Part shown: positions 35,642-44,490 of the stretch, in pieces
Layout of the letters: the number at the start of each line of letters is the position of its first letter
Position numbering within the stretch: the stretch's first letter is position 1
Position numbers and translations under genes: made by a program
The notes under the pieces: model-generated
The model's input: only the letters and a program-made list of their open reading frames with translations
Database searches by the model: none
What the model was told of the DNA's origin: nothing
Source of the DNA: Streptomyces sp. NBC_00285
Lineage (GTDB): Bacteria; Actinomycetota; Actinomycetes; Streptomycetales; Streptomycetaceae
Direction: 5' to 3'
Assembly (NCBI RefSeq): GCF_036174265.1
Contig: NZ_CP108055.1
Span: 5,456,001-5,520,000 of the forward strand
DNA: 64,000 nt

Positions 35642-38083
35642 TCACTCCCGAAGGCCGGTCAACTGCACTGCCGGTCGGCGCATGGCCAGCCCGGCCGGGG
35701 CGACGGAGAACACCACGGCAAGCACGGCACACGCGCCCACGGTCGCCCCGATTTCCGTCCACGGCATCTCTATCGGGCTCCACACGGACAGCAGGCCGAG
35801 CGCGATCCACATGCCCGCCAGATTGAGCCCGGCGACCAGGAGTCCGAGCACTCCGCCGACCGCGACGACCATCAGTGCCTCGCCGGCGACCAGCCGCAGG
35901 ACCTGCCACCGGGTGGCGCCGGCCAACCGCAGGACGGCCAGGTCGCGGACCCGGTCGGAGGTCGCCATGATCATCGTGCCGGCCAGGGAAATGCCGGTGA
36001 AGAGGAGGGCGATGCCGAGGACCAGCATGAAGCCGTACCGTGTAGTCCGGTCGGTCTCGGGGTAACTGGCCTGCACCCATTGGTCCTTGGTGAAGACGTG
36101 CCCGCCGGCCCTGGTGAGCGCGGCGGCCACCGCGGCCGGGTCGGCGCCGTCGGCGAGGGCGACGTCAACGCGGTCGACGCTTGCGCCGGGTGCGTTGGCG
36201 GGGGTGACGTAGGCGCCGTTGTCGCCGGTACCGGTCGTCATCACCGCCGCGATCCGCAGCGACTTCGCGGTGCCGTCGCCGAGCCATACGTCGACGGTCT
36301 GCCCGACGGTGTGCTTCTCCCACTCCTCGTTGACGATGATCGACTCGTCGTCGAGATCGCTCACCTTCCCGGCGACCAACGGCAGGTGCACGGTCTCGGC
36401 GAGTGGGCCCGCCTGCGCCGCGCGGGCCTCGGACTTGATGAGAGCGACACCGTCCTCCAGGACGTAGACGGCACTCGACAAGGTGGCCGAGACCACGGCA
36501 CCCCTGACCGCTTCGAGCTTCTTCACGGTCGCCGCGTCGAACCCGGCGTCCCCGGCCGGGGTGACGACGAACGAGGCTGCCGTCTGCTCACGCGTCACGG
36601 TGGCCTTCGCCTCGTTCAGGGTCGCCGTGGCGCCCAGGAGTGAGCCCGCGAGGGCGACGGTGACCAGGACCGGCGCCGCGATGGCAGCCGTACGGCGGAT
36701 GCCGGCGGTGGCGTTCTCCCGCACCAGCATCCCGCCCGCGCCCGGCAGTTGGGCCGGCAGCCAGGCGATCAGCCGGGTGAGCGGACGCACCAGGATGGGC
36801 GAGAGCAGCGCGATCGCGGTGATCAGCAGCATCGGACGGCTCACATAGGTCTTGCGGTGCAGCAGCTCGCCCGGGTCGGAGACCAGGGCGAGCCCCAGCG
36901 TCACGGCCGCGGTCAGCAGCAGCCCCGCCCCGAACAGCCAGCGGCCCCACGTCATCGCCTTGGTGTCCACGGACGCCTCGCGCAGCGCCTGGGTGGGCCC
37001 GGTGCGGCCGGCCCGCCAGGAGGCGGCGATCACCCCGAGCAGGGCGACGAGCAGACCCGTCCAGAAGGCCATGTGATACGGCCAGGTGAAGTCGCCGATG
37101 GTGAACCAGCTGGGCGCGAGACCGCCGTCGACCACCCACGCGGCGAGCTTCGGGGCGCCGTACGCGCCGAGCACACACCCGGCCGCCGACGCGAGCACGC
37201 CGATCACCAGTGCCTCCGCGAGGACCATCCGCCGGACCTGGCCGGGCGTGGCCCCCGCCGTGCGCAGCAGGCCGAACTCCCGGCGCCGCTGGGCGACCGC
37301 GAAGGCGAACGTGGACGCCACGACGAACACCGACACGAACGCGGTGACCCCGCCGGCAGTGCCGAACATGGCGTTCATCGCGGTGAGCGCCTCGCTGTCG
37401 CGGCCCGGGTCGGCGTCGGCGAGGCGGCGGTCGGTGCCGGTGAGGATCTGGAGATCCTGGCCCGCGACGGCCTCGCGTACGTCCGCAGCGTCCGCCTCGA
37501 CCACCAACTGGGTGCTCTTCGGCGACAGTTCGACGGTGCGCGCGTCGGTGTAGAAGACGGCGTCCTCGAAGCCGCGTGAGGCGACGGTGCCGACGACGGT
37601 CACGGTGCCGCGGTCGGTGGCGACGTGTTCGCCGGGCCGGGCCCAGGCGCCGGTGACGACGACCTCGTCTGGCGAGGCGGGCGCACGGCCCGCCTCGATC
37701 TCGTACGGCGCGAAGGCGGCCGTGGACCAGGGGTGGCCCACCAGATCGCCGGGGCCCTTCGTGGCCCGCACGGCGAAGGACCGGTCTGCGACGACCGTGC
37801 CGAGCTGCCGCAGCTTCGCCACGGTCGCCTCGGGTACCGCGCGAGGGTGGGCGAGTTTCTGGACGCGGTCGCCGATCGGGGTCGGCACGGTCAGGGTGTT
37901 CTTTCCCTGCACGACGATCGGCGCGGTGGTGAACCGCTCCGGCTGTCGCTCGGGCGCGTCCAGGGAGGAGGCGAGGGCCAGGCCCATCACGGCGAGCAGT
38001 GCGACACCCAGTGAGAGCGCGACGAAACTGCCGACGAAGGTGGCCCAGCGGGTACGCAGGGTGCACAGGGCGACACTCAGCAC
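35642..38083 (-). CDS. ABC transporter permease, FtsX/MacB-like
   Basis: An 813-residue membrane protein with about ten helices and two FtsX domains: an N-terminal helix (WATFVGSFVALSLGVALLAV), a large extracellular region, a block of three helices near residues 245-370 (TAFVSVFVVASTFAFAVAQR, then RRREFGLLRTAGATPGQVRR), a second extracellular region and a final three-helix block (DLAVLRLAGATRWQVLRLVA). GTG 38083 overlaps the ATPase stop by 7 nt. The architecture fits exporters of lipids, peptides or antibiotics; a two-component system lies divergently upstream. Substrate unknown. Confidence 0.9.
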   Translation of the reverse strand: MLSVALCTLRTRWATFVGSFVALSLGVALLAVMGLALASSLDAPERQPERFTTAPIVVQGKNTLTVPTPIGDRVQKLAHPRAVPEATVAKLRQLGTVVADRSFAVRATKGPGDLVGHPWSTAAFAPYEIEAGRAPASPDEVVVTGAWARPGEHVATDRGTVTVVGTVASRGFEDAVFYTDARTVELSPKSTQLVVEADAADVREAVAGQDLQILTGTDRRLADADPGRDSEALTAMNAMFGTAGGVTAFVSVFVVASTFAFAVAQRRREFGLLRTAGATPGQVRRMVLAEALVIGVLASAAGCVLGAYGAPKLAAWVVDGGLAPSWFTIGDFTWPYHMAFWTGLLVALLGVIAASWRAGRTGPTQALREASVDTKAMTWGRWLFGAGLLLTAAVTLGLALVSDPGELLHRKTYVSRPMLLITAIALLSPILVRPLTRLIAWLPAQLPGAGGMLVRENATAGIRRTAAIAAPVLVTVALAGSLLGATATLNEAKATVTREQTAASFVVTPAGDAGFDAATVKKLEAVRGAVVSATLSSAVYVLEDGVALIKSEARAAQAGPLAETVHLPLVAGKVSDLDDESIIVNEEWEKHTVGQTVDVWLGDGTAKSLRIAAVMTTGTGDNGAYVTPANAPGASVDRVDVALADGADPAAVAAALTRAGGHVFTKDQWVQASYPETDRTTRYGFMLVLGIALLFTGISLAGTMIMATSDRVRDLAVLRLAGATRWQVLRLVAGEALMVVAVGGVLGLLVAGLNLAGMWIALGLLSVWSPIEMPWTEIGATVGACAVLAVVFSVAPAGLAMRRPAVQLTGLRE

Positions 38084-38817
38084 GGCACGGCCTCCAGCTT
38101 GGTCATGCGTGCGGCGATGTCGTCGGCGTTCGCGTCGGTCAGCTCGCCGTTGACCCGGCCGTCGACGAGGAAGACCACGCGGTCGGCGTAGGAGGCGGCC
38201 ACCGGGTCGTGGGAGACCATGATGATCGTCTGGCCCTCGCGGTCGACCATGGACCGCAGCAGGCTCAGCACCTCACGGCTGGTCCCCGAGTCCAGGGCGC
38301 CGGTCGGCTCGTCGGCGAAGAGGACCTCGGGGCGGGTGATCAGCGCGCGGGCCAGGGCGACGCGCTGCTGCTGGCCGCCGGACATCTCCGTGGGCCGGTG
38401 CCTGGCGCGCTCGCCGAGACCGACCTGATCGAGCACCTCGCGGACCCTGGACTTCGCGACCCGCTTGCCGGCCAGGCGCAGGGGAAGGGCGACGTTCTGC
38501 TCGGCGGTCAGCGCGGGCAGGAGGTTGAACGCCTGGAAGACGAATCCGATGCGCTCGCGCCGCAACAGCGTCAGCTTGGTCTCGTCGAGCTTGGTCAGCT
38601 CGGTGTCGCCCACGGAGACCGAGCCCGAGGTGGGACGGTCCAGGCCCGCGGCACACTGGAGCAGGGTCGACTTGCCGGAGCCGGAAGGACCCATGACGGC
38701 GGTGAAGGTACCGCGGGGGAAAGACAGGGAGATCTGGTCGAGCGCCGTCACGGCGTTGTCGCCCGACCCGTACTTCTTGCTGACGGAGCGCAACTGGATG
38801 GCGTCGTCGTTGTTCAT
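38077..38817 (-). CDS. ABC transporter ATP-binding protein (MacB/LolD type)
   Basis: A 246-residue ATPase that drives the FtsX-like permease. Walker A GPSGSGKST (about residues 42-50), Q loop FVFQAFNLLPALTAEQN, signature MSGGQQQRVALARAL, Walker B EVLFADEPTGALD and H loop IIMVSHDP. ATG 38817 is chosen over an upstream frame that lacks homology; the family length is about 230-250. Transcribed with the permease; its promoter must lie in 38818-39175, shared with the kinase gene on the other strand. Confidence 0.94.
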   Translation of the reverse strand: MNNDDAIQLRSVSKKYGSGDNAVTALDQISLSFPRGTFTAVMGPSGSGKSTLLQCAAGLDRPTSGSVSVGDTELTKLDETKLTLLRRERIGFVFQAFNLLPALTAEQNVALPLRLAGKRVAKSRVREVLDQVGLGERARHRPTEMSGGQQQRVALARALITRPEVLFADEPTGALDSGTSREVLSLLRSMVDREGQTIIMVSHDPVAASYADRVVFLVDGRVNGELTDANADDIAARMTKLEAVPC

Positions 38818-39175
38818 CTGTCCCCACTCGTTCGGTGTCGGTTCTCCCGCGCGGCTGGGCGGGACGGGAGTGCGGGGGCTGTGGAGTCGGTGCGGGCGGG
38901 GCTGTTGCGGGCGGGCCCGGGCGCACCGGTGCCGGCCCGTCCTCGCCTCCGGCACCGCCCCACGTCACCGCCTGCTCCGCCGACCGGGCCGTCGTTCCGG
39001 TAGTGCTTCTCTCGCCTTCTTGGTGACTTTCTTGGTGACCTTCTTGGCGACTCCACGAAACCGTGCGGAGACACCCGGGCGCAGTGCGGCAGGGACGAGA
39101 CTTGGGGTAGGGCTGGGCATACCCCCCGACCGCCCCCTGGCCCCATGGCCCGGCCCCGGCCGCCCTTCTACGGTG
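38818..39175. other. divergent intergenic region ABC transporter/histidine kinase
   Basis: 358 nt. Contains an exact tandem 12-bp repeat (39017-39052) and presumably both promoters. A minus-strand open frame ending at 38965 reads through the repeat (lysine-rich KKVTKKVTKK) but lacks a good ribosome site; I leave it uncalled. Confidence 0.4.
39017..39052. repeat. tandem 12-bp repeat, three copies
   Basis: TTCTTGGTGACT, TTCTTGGTGACC and TTCTTGGCGACT follow one another without gaps. On the minus strand they would read AAG AAx GTC ACC, that is Lys-Lys-Val-Thr. Confidence 0.85.
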
Positions 39176-40489
39176 ATGGCCATGCACCCTCGGAATGTGT
39201 GGCAGGCCATGTCCCGGCCCGGCTTCCTGTTGTCGGCGTGGCCCTGGCGTTCGGTCGGCTATCTGCTGACCGGCGCGGTCAGCGGTGTTCTCGTTCTGGT
39301 CGGTCTGGTGATGCTGGCGGTCGTCGGCGGGGCGCTGGCCGTAGTTCTCGTGGGGATTCCGCTGCTGGTCGTGCTCGCTCTCACCGGTCTGCCGGTCGCC
39401 TGGGTGGAGCGGCGCCGGCTGGCCTTGGTCGACCTGGACCCGGCGTCCGATCCGCACCGGACACCGGCCGCCGAGGGACTGTGGCCGTGGCTCACGACCC
39501 GGCTGAGGGAGCAGGTCACCTGGCGTGAACTCGCGTACACCGTGCTGTTCTCGGCCCTCCTCTGGCCGCTGGACGCCCTGGTGTTCACGGTCGCCCTGCT
39601 CTTCCCGGTGTCCATGGCCGCCACCCCGCTGCTCATGGCCACGATCGGCGGGGGTCGTGAGACCAAGGTGCTCAAGCACTGGACGGTCACCACCTGGCCG
39701 ACGGCGTTCGGGGTGGCCGTGCTCGGTCTGCTGCTCCTGGCCCTCGGCGCCTACGTCCTGGGCGCCGCGGCCGGGGCCCGCGCGGAGTTGACCCGGCTGC
39801 TGATCGCCGACCGGGACGGCGACCTGGGTTCCCGGGTGGTCGAACTGAGCCGCTCGCGCGTGCGGTTGGTGGATGCCTTCGAGGCGGAGCGCCGACGCAT
39901 CGAACGCGATCTGCACGACGGAGCTCAGCAACGCCTGGTCGCCCTGACGATGACCCTGGGCCTGGCCCGTCTCGACGCCCCTCCGGGACCGCTGGCCGAC
40001 CAGCTCGCCAAGGCCCACGACGAGGCGGGCGGAGCGCTGGCGGAACTGCGCGAACTCATCCACGGCATCCACCCGAAGGTCCTGGCGGACTACGGCCTCG
40101 AAGCCGCCGTGGCCGACGCGGCGGACCGTTCCGTGGTCCCCGTCGACGTGGAGCTCCCACTGCCGGGACGGTTCGAGCAGGCAGTGGAGGCGGCCGCGTA
40201 CTTCGTGGTCTGTGAGGCCCTCGCCAACATCGACAAGCACAGCGGGGCGAGTCGCGCGGAGGTGCGTGGCGGGCACGCGGGCGGCCGGCTGGTTCTTGAG
40301 ATGCGCGACGACGGCTGCGGTGGAGCGGACGCCTCGGCGGGCAGCGGGCTGACCGGACTCGCGGATCGGGTGTCGGTCCTGAATGGCAGACTCTCCCTGT
40401 CCAGCCCGCCGGGCGGACCGACCCTGCTGCGTGTGGAGTTCCCTTGCGAGGCGACCGAGTTGCGCGCGGCGGCCGCTCGCTTCGCGTAG
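39176..40489 (+). CDS. two-component sensor histidine kinase, NarL type
   Basis: A 437-residue membrane sensor. Four predicted helices in two pairs (residues 26-75 and 120-200) with a sensor-like region typical of actinobacterial PspC/DUF-type kinases, then HisKA_3 with the phospho-acceptor His247 in ERDLHDGAQQRLVAL, and a HATPase with N box ALANIDKHSGAS, DDGCGG and GLTGLADRV. ATG at 39176 or 39182 (MHPRNVW) are both possible. Its partner regulator overlaps its 3' end. It probably controls the divergent ABC transporter; inference from position. Confidence 0.88.
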   Translation: MAMHPRNVWQAMSRPGFLLSAWPWRSVGYLLTGAVSGVLVLVGLVMLAVVGGALAVVLVGIPLLVVLALTGLPVAWVERRRLALVDLDPASDPHRTPAAEGLWPWLTTRLREQVTWRELAYTVLFSALLWPLDALVFTVALLFPVSMAATPLLMATIGGGRETKVLKHWTVTTWPTAFGVAVLGLLLLALGAYVLGAAAGARAELTRLLIADRDGDLGSRVVELSRSRVRLVDAFEAERRRIERDLHDGAQQRLVALTMTLGLARLDAPPGPLADQLAKAHDEAGGALAELRELIHGIHPKVLADYGLEAAVADAADRSVVPVDVELPLPGRFEQAVEAAAYFVVCEALANIDKHSGASRAEVRGGHAGGRLVLEMRDDGCGGADASAGSGLTGLADRVSVLNGRLSLSSPPGGPTLLRVEFPCEATELRAAAARFA

Positions 40490-41121
40490 TCCTGGCCGAG
40501 GACAGCGTGCTGCTGCGAGAGGGTCTCGTCGGTCTGCTCGCCCGCTGCGGCCACGAGGTCGTGGCGGCCGTCGGTGACGCGCAGGAACTGATCGCGGCGG
40601 TCGAGGAGCACGGTCCGGACATCGTCGTCACCGACGTGCGTATGCCGCCCGGTTTCCAGGACGAGGGCCTGCATGCGGCGGTCCAACTCCGCGAGAGCCG
40701 CCCCCGGTTGCCGGTGCTGGTCCTCAGCCAGTACGTGCAGCGGGCGTACGCCTCCGAACTCCTCGACTCCGGCGACGGCACAGGCATCGGCTACCTCCTC
40801 AAGGACCGTGTCGGACAGGTCGAGGAGTTCGTCGACGCGCTGGCCGAGGTCGCGAAGGGCGGCATGGTCGTGGACCCGGAGGTCGTACGGCAGTTGCTGC
40901 GCCGTCGCCGTGATCCGCTGGAGCGGCTCACCCCGCGTGAGCGGGAGGTCCTCGCGTTGATAGCGGAGGGCAAGTCCAACGGGGCGATCGCGCGGCAACT
41001 GGTCGTGTCGGAGGCCGCGGTGGGCAAGCACATCGGGGGGATCCTGACGAAGCTGGATCTGCCGCCGGCGGACGAGACGCACAGACGGGTGCTCGCGGTG
41101 CTGGCATATTTGCGGGCGTGA
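40444..41121 (+). CDS. response regulator, NarL/LuxR family
   Basis: A 225-residue regulator: receiver domain with the phospho-acceptor Asp64 (IVVTDVRMPP) and Lys in YLLKDRV, then a LuxR-type HTH (LTPREREVLALIAEGKSNGAIARQLVVSEAAVGKHIGGI). TTG at 40444 is the only plausible start in frame and lies within the kinase gene, 46 nt before its end, so translation is coupled. No Shine-Dalgarno is evident. Together with the kinase it forms a complete two-component system. Confidence 0.88.
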   Translation: MRGDRVARGGRSLRVVLAEDSVLLREGLVGLLARCGHEVVAAVGDAQELIAAVEEHGPDIVVTDVRMPPGFQDEGLHAAVQLRESRPRLPVLVLSQYVQRAYASELLDSGDGTGIGYLLKDRVGQVEEFVDALAEVAKGGMVVDPEVVRQLLRRRRDPLERLTPREREVLALIAEGKSNGAIARQLVVSEAAVGKHIGGILTKLDLPPADETHRRVLAVLAYLRA

Positions 41122-41553
41122 CGTCCAGGTGCGGTACCCCGGCGAGTAATTCGGCGGCCAGGTCGCCCGGCAACCTTTCGGATTCCCGTTCGTGAACGCC
41201 TATGTCCGGCGGGGTCTCGGCTACCGCACCGATACGGCCGCGGGCATCTTCGACACCGACAAGGGCCGCCCGGCCGACGTGTCCGCGCCGACCTGAAGCA
41301 CGTCCGCGCCACGTACTTGGGTGTGAGGAAGCCGTCGTGCGACGTGAAGGCGTGACCGTGGAGAAGCCGTCGTGCGACGCGATGGCGTGGACGTACTGCC
41401 AGAGGGGGGACGAGTTGGGCTGAACCCCGGGACCGGGCGGATATCCCTTGTCCACAGCTGTGGAGTTTTCCACAGGGTCTGACGCGTTTCGGCCGGTGGT
41501 TGTACGGTCGGCACGAGTTGATGTTCTTGCTAGTCACGGGGGAGGCGGTCGCA
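41122..41553. other. intergenic region with possible gene remnant
   Basis: 432 nt. A 48-codon open stretch (about 41147-41297, frame reading RQPFGFPFVNAYVRRGLGYR and ending in TGA) has protein-like composition but no start, so it may be the tail of a decayed gene. A 35-nt-period direct repeat follows: GAAGCCGTCGTGCGACG at 41328-41344 and again at 41363-41379. At 41448-41464 a DnaA box TTGTCCACA is part of the palindrome TCCACAGCTGTGGA. Confidence 0.4.
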
Positions 41554-43038
41554 GTGACCGAGGTCGGTGTGGAGGCGACGGCCGGGACGCGAGCCGGTGG
41601 GTCGGCCGACGTCCAGGAGCCGTCGGCGGCGAAGCCGACAGCCGGCACGGGATCGGCACGGCGGCCCCTGGTGCCCGGCTTCGCCCAGTGGCCCGTCGAG
41701 GGCTCGCCCAAGAAGGAGGGCAAGGCCCTGCGGGAGAGCGTCCCGCGCAGTGCCCATGCCGAGCTCGACCTCGACATCGCCCGTCCCGGCGCGGTCGAGG
41801 CGGTCGAGGAGTCCAGCCGCGGCCGCATTCCCGGGCTTGCGCCGCTCCGGGTGGGCCGGATGGCGGCCACACCGTTCGCCTTCCTGCGCGGCTCGGCCGG
41901 CCTCATGGCCCACGACCTGGCCCGCACGCCCATGACCAGGATCCGCGCCCAGATCTGCGGTGACGCGCACGCGGGCAACTTCGGTCTGTACGGCGACGCG
42001 CGCGGTGACCTGGTCATCGACCTGAACGACTTCGACGAGACCGTGCACGGCCCATGGGAGTGGGATCTCAAGCGGCTCGCCGCCTCCCTGGTCCTCGCGG
42101 GCCGCGAGATCGGCGCCGACGAGGACACCTGCCGTGCGGCGGCGCACGGCGCGGTGGGCGCGTACCGGCGCACCATGCGGCTGCTCGCCAAGCTCCCGGT
42201 GCTGGACGCGTGGAATGCGATCGCCGACGAGGAACTCGTCTCGCACGCGAACGCCCACGATCTGGTCGGCACGCTGGAGCGGGTCTCGGAGAAGGCACGG
42301 GCCAACACCAGCGGGCGCTTCGCGGAGAGGTCGACGGAACTCACCGAGGACGGCGGCCGCCGTTTCGTGGACGCCGCACCGGTGCTGCACCGGGTGCCGG
42401 ACGAGGAGGCCGCTGCGGTGGCCGCGGCCCTGGAGCACTACCTGAGCACGCTCTCCGAGGACCGCCACCCGCTGCTGGCCCGGCACGCCGTGCACGACGT
42501 GGCGTTCCGCGTCGTGGGCACGGGCAGTGTGGGCATGCGCTCGTACGTGGTGCTGCTGCTGGACCACTGCGGGGAACCGCTGGTCCTCCAGGTCAAGGAG
42601 GCGAAGGCCTCGGCCCTGCTGCCCCATCTGCTCACCGCGGGCTTCGAGACACCGCCGGTCGACCACGAGGGCCGCCGGGTCGTGCTGGGCCAGAAGCGGA
42701 TGCAGGTCGTCAGCGACATCCTGCTGGGCTGGACGACCGTCGAGGGCCGCCCCTTCCAGGTCCGCCAGTTCCGCAACCGCAAGGGCAGCGTCGATCCGGC
42801 CGCCCTCGCCGCAGACCAGATAGACGACTACGGCCGCATGACCGGCGCCCTGCTGGCGCGCGCCCACTCCCACAGCGTCGACCCCCGCCTGATCTCCGGC
42901 TACTGCGGCAAGAGCGACGAACTCGACGAGGCGATCGCCACGTTCGCCGTGACCTACTCCGACCGCACAGAGGCGGACCACGCGGACCTGGTGGCAGCCG
43001 TTCGGGCGGGGCGGATCGCGGGGGAGCCGGGGGTGTGA
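41554..43038 (+). CDS. DUF2252 family protein
   Basis: A 494-residue cytoplasmic protein of the DUF2252 family, a group distantly similar to aminoglycoside-phosphotransferase-like kinases. Visible motifs: FAFLRGSAGLMAHDLA, ICGDAHAGNFGLYGD (like the catalytic HxDxxxxN loop of such kinases), DLNDFDETVHGPWEWDLKRL (like DFD) and a C-terminal RNRKGSVDPAALAADQIDDYG. GTG at 41554 follows GGGGGAGG by 9 nt. The active-site-like GDAHAGN and NDFD motifs are intact, so phosphotransfer is a reasonable but unproven role. Confidence 0.82.
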   Translation: MTEVGVEATAGTRAGGSADVQEPSAAKPTAGTGSARRPLVPGFAQWPVEGSPKKEGKALRESVPRSAHAELDLDIARPGAVEAVEESSRGRIPGLAPLRVGRMAATPFAFLRGSAGLMAHDLARTPMTRIRAQICGDAHAGNFGLYGDARGDLVIDLNDFDETVHGPWEWDLKRLAASLVLAGREIGADEDTCRAAAHGAVGAYRRTMRLLAKLPVLDAWNAIADEELVSHANAHDLVGTLERVSEKARANTSGRFAERSTELTEDGGRRFVDAAPVLHRVPDEEAAAVAAALEHYLSTLSEDRHPLLARHAVHDVAFRVVGTGSVGMRSYVVLLLDHCGEPLVLQVKEAKASALLPHLLTAGFETPPVDHEGRRVVLGQKRMQVVSDILLGWTTVEGRPFQVRQFRNRKGSVDPAALAADQIDDYGRMTGALLARAHSHSVDPRLISGYCGKSDELDEAIATFAVTYSDRTEADHADLVAAVRAGRIAGEPGV

Positions 43039-43118
43039 GCGACCGTTCCGAGAGCCGGTGCGGAGGTGCCCGGGGCGATCGTTGAGGCGGCGCTCCGCTC
43101 GTGGCCTACGCTGTTCGG

Positions 43119-43973
43119 ATGACGACCCCGGAAGCTGAGCGGCACGGTGGTGGCGCCGGCGCGGAGCAGGTGGCTGCCGAAGGCCAGAGCGTGGCCCGGC
43201 CCGAGGAGCGGTTGGAGCGGGCCGTGCGGGCCGCGGAACAGGCGCTCATCGAGTACGAGATCGCGGTGGAGACCTTCCGCATCGAGGTGGAGAACTTCTC
43301 CCGGCTGCACCACCAGAAGCTCGGCCCCATGTACACCCGCCTCGACGAACTGGACGCCCAGCTCGCCGAGGCCCGGGCCGCCCGCACCGGCGACCCGGAG
43401 GACCTGCGCAAGGCGGACGAGGCCCGCGCCCGGGTGATGCCGATGCCCGGCGTGGAGGAGTTGTTCCACGGCTGGATGGACGGGGAGGGCCTGTTCCCCG
43501 AGGCCGCCGCGATGCTCACCGAGCAGCCGGTGCGGCCCCCGCAGCGGGTGCGCCCCAGCGACGAGGCCCGAAAGCTCTACCGTGAGCTCGCCCGCAAGGC
43601 CCACCCGGACCTGGCCCAGGACGAGACCGAGCGGACCCGGCGCGAGGAGTTCATCACCCGGGTCAACGCGGCCTACTCCCGCGGCGACGAGGTACTCCTG
43701 CACGAACTGGCCGAGGAATGGGCCGCCGGTCCCAAGCCCCCGGAGCAGGGCCCCACGCCCAGCGAGGAGCTCTACGCCCGCCTCGAATGGCTCGCCCGGC
43801 GCAAGGAGTTGCTGTCCGTGGTCGCGCGGGAGCTGGAGGAGGGGGCGATCGGCTCGATGCTCCGGATGGCCCCGGACGACCCGGACCGCCTCCTGGAGGA
43901 GATCGCCGAGAAGCTCCTCGCCGATGTCTCCGCGCGCGAGGCGGAGCTCGCGGAGCTGCTCGCACAGGAGTGA
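43119..43973 (+). CDS. J-domain protein with coiled coil
   Basis: A 284-residue protein. A coiled-coil region (residues 25-95: RLERAVRAAEQALIEYEIAV and following, ELDAQLAEARAA) precedes a central J-like domain at about 145-195 with ARKLYRELARKAHPDLAQDE, retaining the HPD motif needed to stimulate DnaK, and a helical C-terminus. DnaK co-chaperone activity is an inference; the J domain is divergent and not N-terminal. ATG 43119 lies 80 nt after the DUF2252 stop. Confidence 0.72.
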   Translation: MTTPEAERHGGGAGAEQVAAEGQSVARPEERLERAVRAAEQALIEYEIAVETFRIEVENFSRLHHQKLGPMYTRLDELDAQLAEARAARTGDPEDLRKADEARARVMPMPGVEELFHGWMDGEGLFPEAAAMLTEQPVRPPQRVRPSDEARKLYRELARKAHPDLAQDETERTRREEFITRVNAAYSRGDEVLLHELAEEWAAGPKPPEQGPTPSEELYARLEWLARRKELLSVVARELEEGAIGSMLRMAPDDPDRLLEEIAEKLLADVSAREAELAELLAQE

Positions 43974-44012
43974 CCGACCGCGCCCCCACGGGTGTCGGGT
44001 AGCGTCGGGCCC

Positions 44013-44360
44013 ATGAATTTCGGTGCTGGTGTGCCCACGGTGCAGGTCACGGACCTCAAGGACGACGACTTCCTGCTGGACGTCCGCGAGGACGACGAGT
44101 GGCAGGCGGGTCATGCCGAAGGGGCGCTGCACATCCCCATCGGTGAGTTCGTGGCCCGCTACGGCGAGCTGACCGAGGCCGCCCCGCAGGACGGCCGCGT
44201 CCACGTGATCTGCCGCTCCGGCGGCCGGTCCGCCCAGGTCACGATGTATCTGGCCCAGCAGGGCATCGACGCCGCGAACGTCGACGGCGGCATGCAGCTG
44301 TGGGCCGAGACGGGCCGCCCCGTGGTGACCGACGACGGCAGTCCGGGGTTCGTGCTCTAG
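44013..44360 (+). CDS. rhodanese-like domain protein
   Basis: A 115-residue single rhodanese domain: LLDVREDDEWQAGHAEGALHIP and the active-site loop CRSGGRSA, with the catalytic Cys retained. It may transfer sulfane sulfur or act as a sulfur carrier. ATG 44013 is taken for the MNFGAGVPTVQV start; a GTG at 43992 is possible. It lies 39 nt after the J-domain gene. Confidence 0.9.
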   Translation: MNFGAGVPTVQVTDLKDDDFLLDVREDDEWQAGHAEGALHIPIGEFVARYGELTEAAPQDGRVHVICRSGGRSAQVTMYLAQQGIDAANVDGGMQLWAETGRPVVTDDGSPGFVL

Positions 44361-44410
44361 AAACCAGCCGTCGGCAGCTCTGACTCGCGGGCGCCTGGTG
44401 GCGAAATATC

Positions 44411-44447
44411 GGGTGCCGGGTGCCGGGTGCCGGGTGCCGGGTGCCGG
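44411..44447. repeat. tandem heptamer GGGTGCC, five copies
   Basis: Five exact copies of GGGTGCC plus GG, in the short gap after the rhodanese gene and before the end of the acyl-CoA dehydrogenase gene. A likely length-variable repeat. Confidence 0.95.
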
Positions 44448-44490
44448 ACGGTGGGCAGTGGACGCCGGGCGCTTGGTGTGGTGGGGGGTG

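Noticed and set aside
36588..38066. 492-codon frame within the permease region
   Set aside because: Arg-rich shadow frame of the FtsX-like permease, without domain features.
38965..39120. 51-codon lysine-rich protein on the minus strand
   Set aside because: A possible start is only 1 nt from the G run, and the composition is explained by the 12-bp repeat; kept only as a finding.
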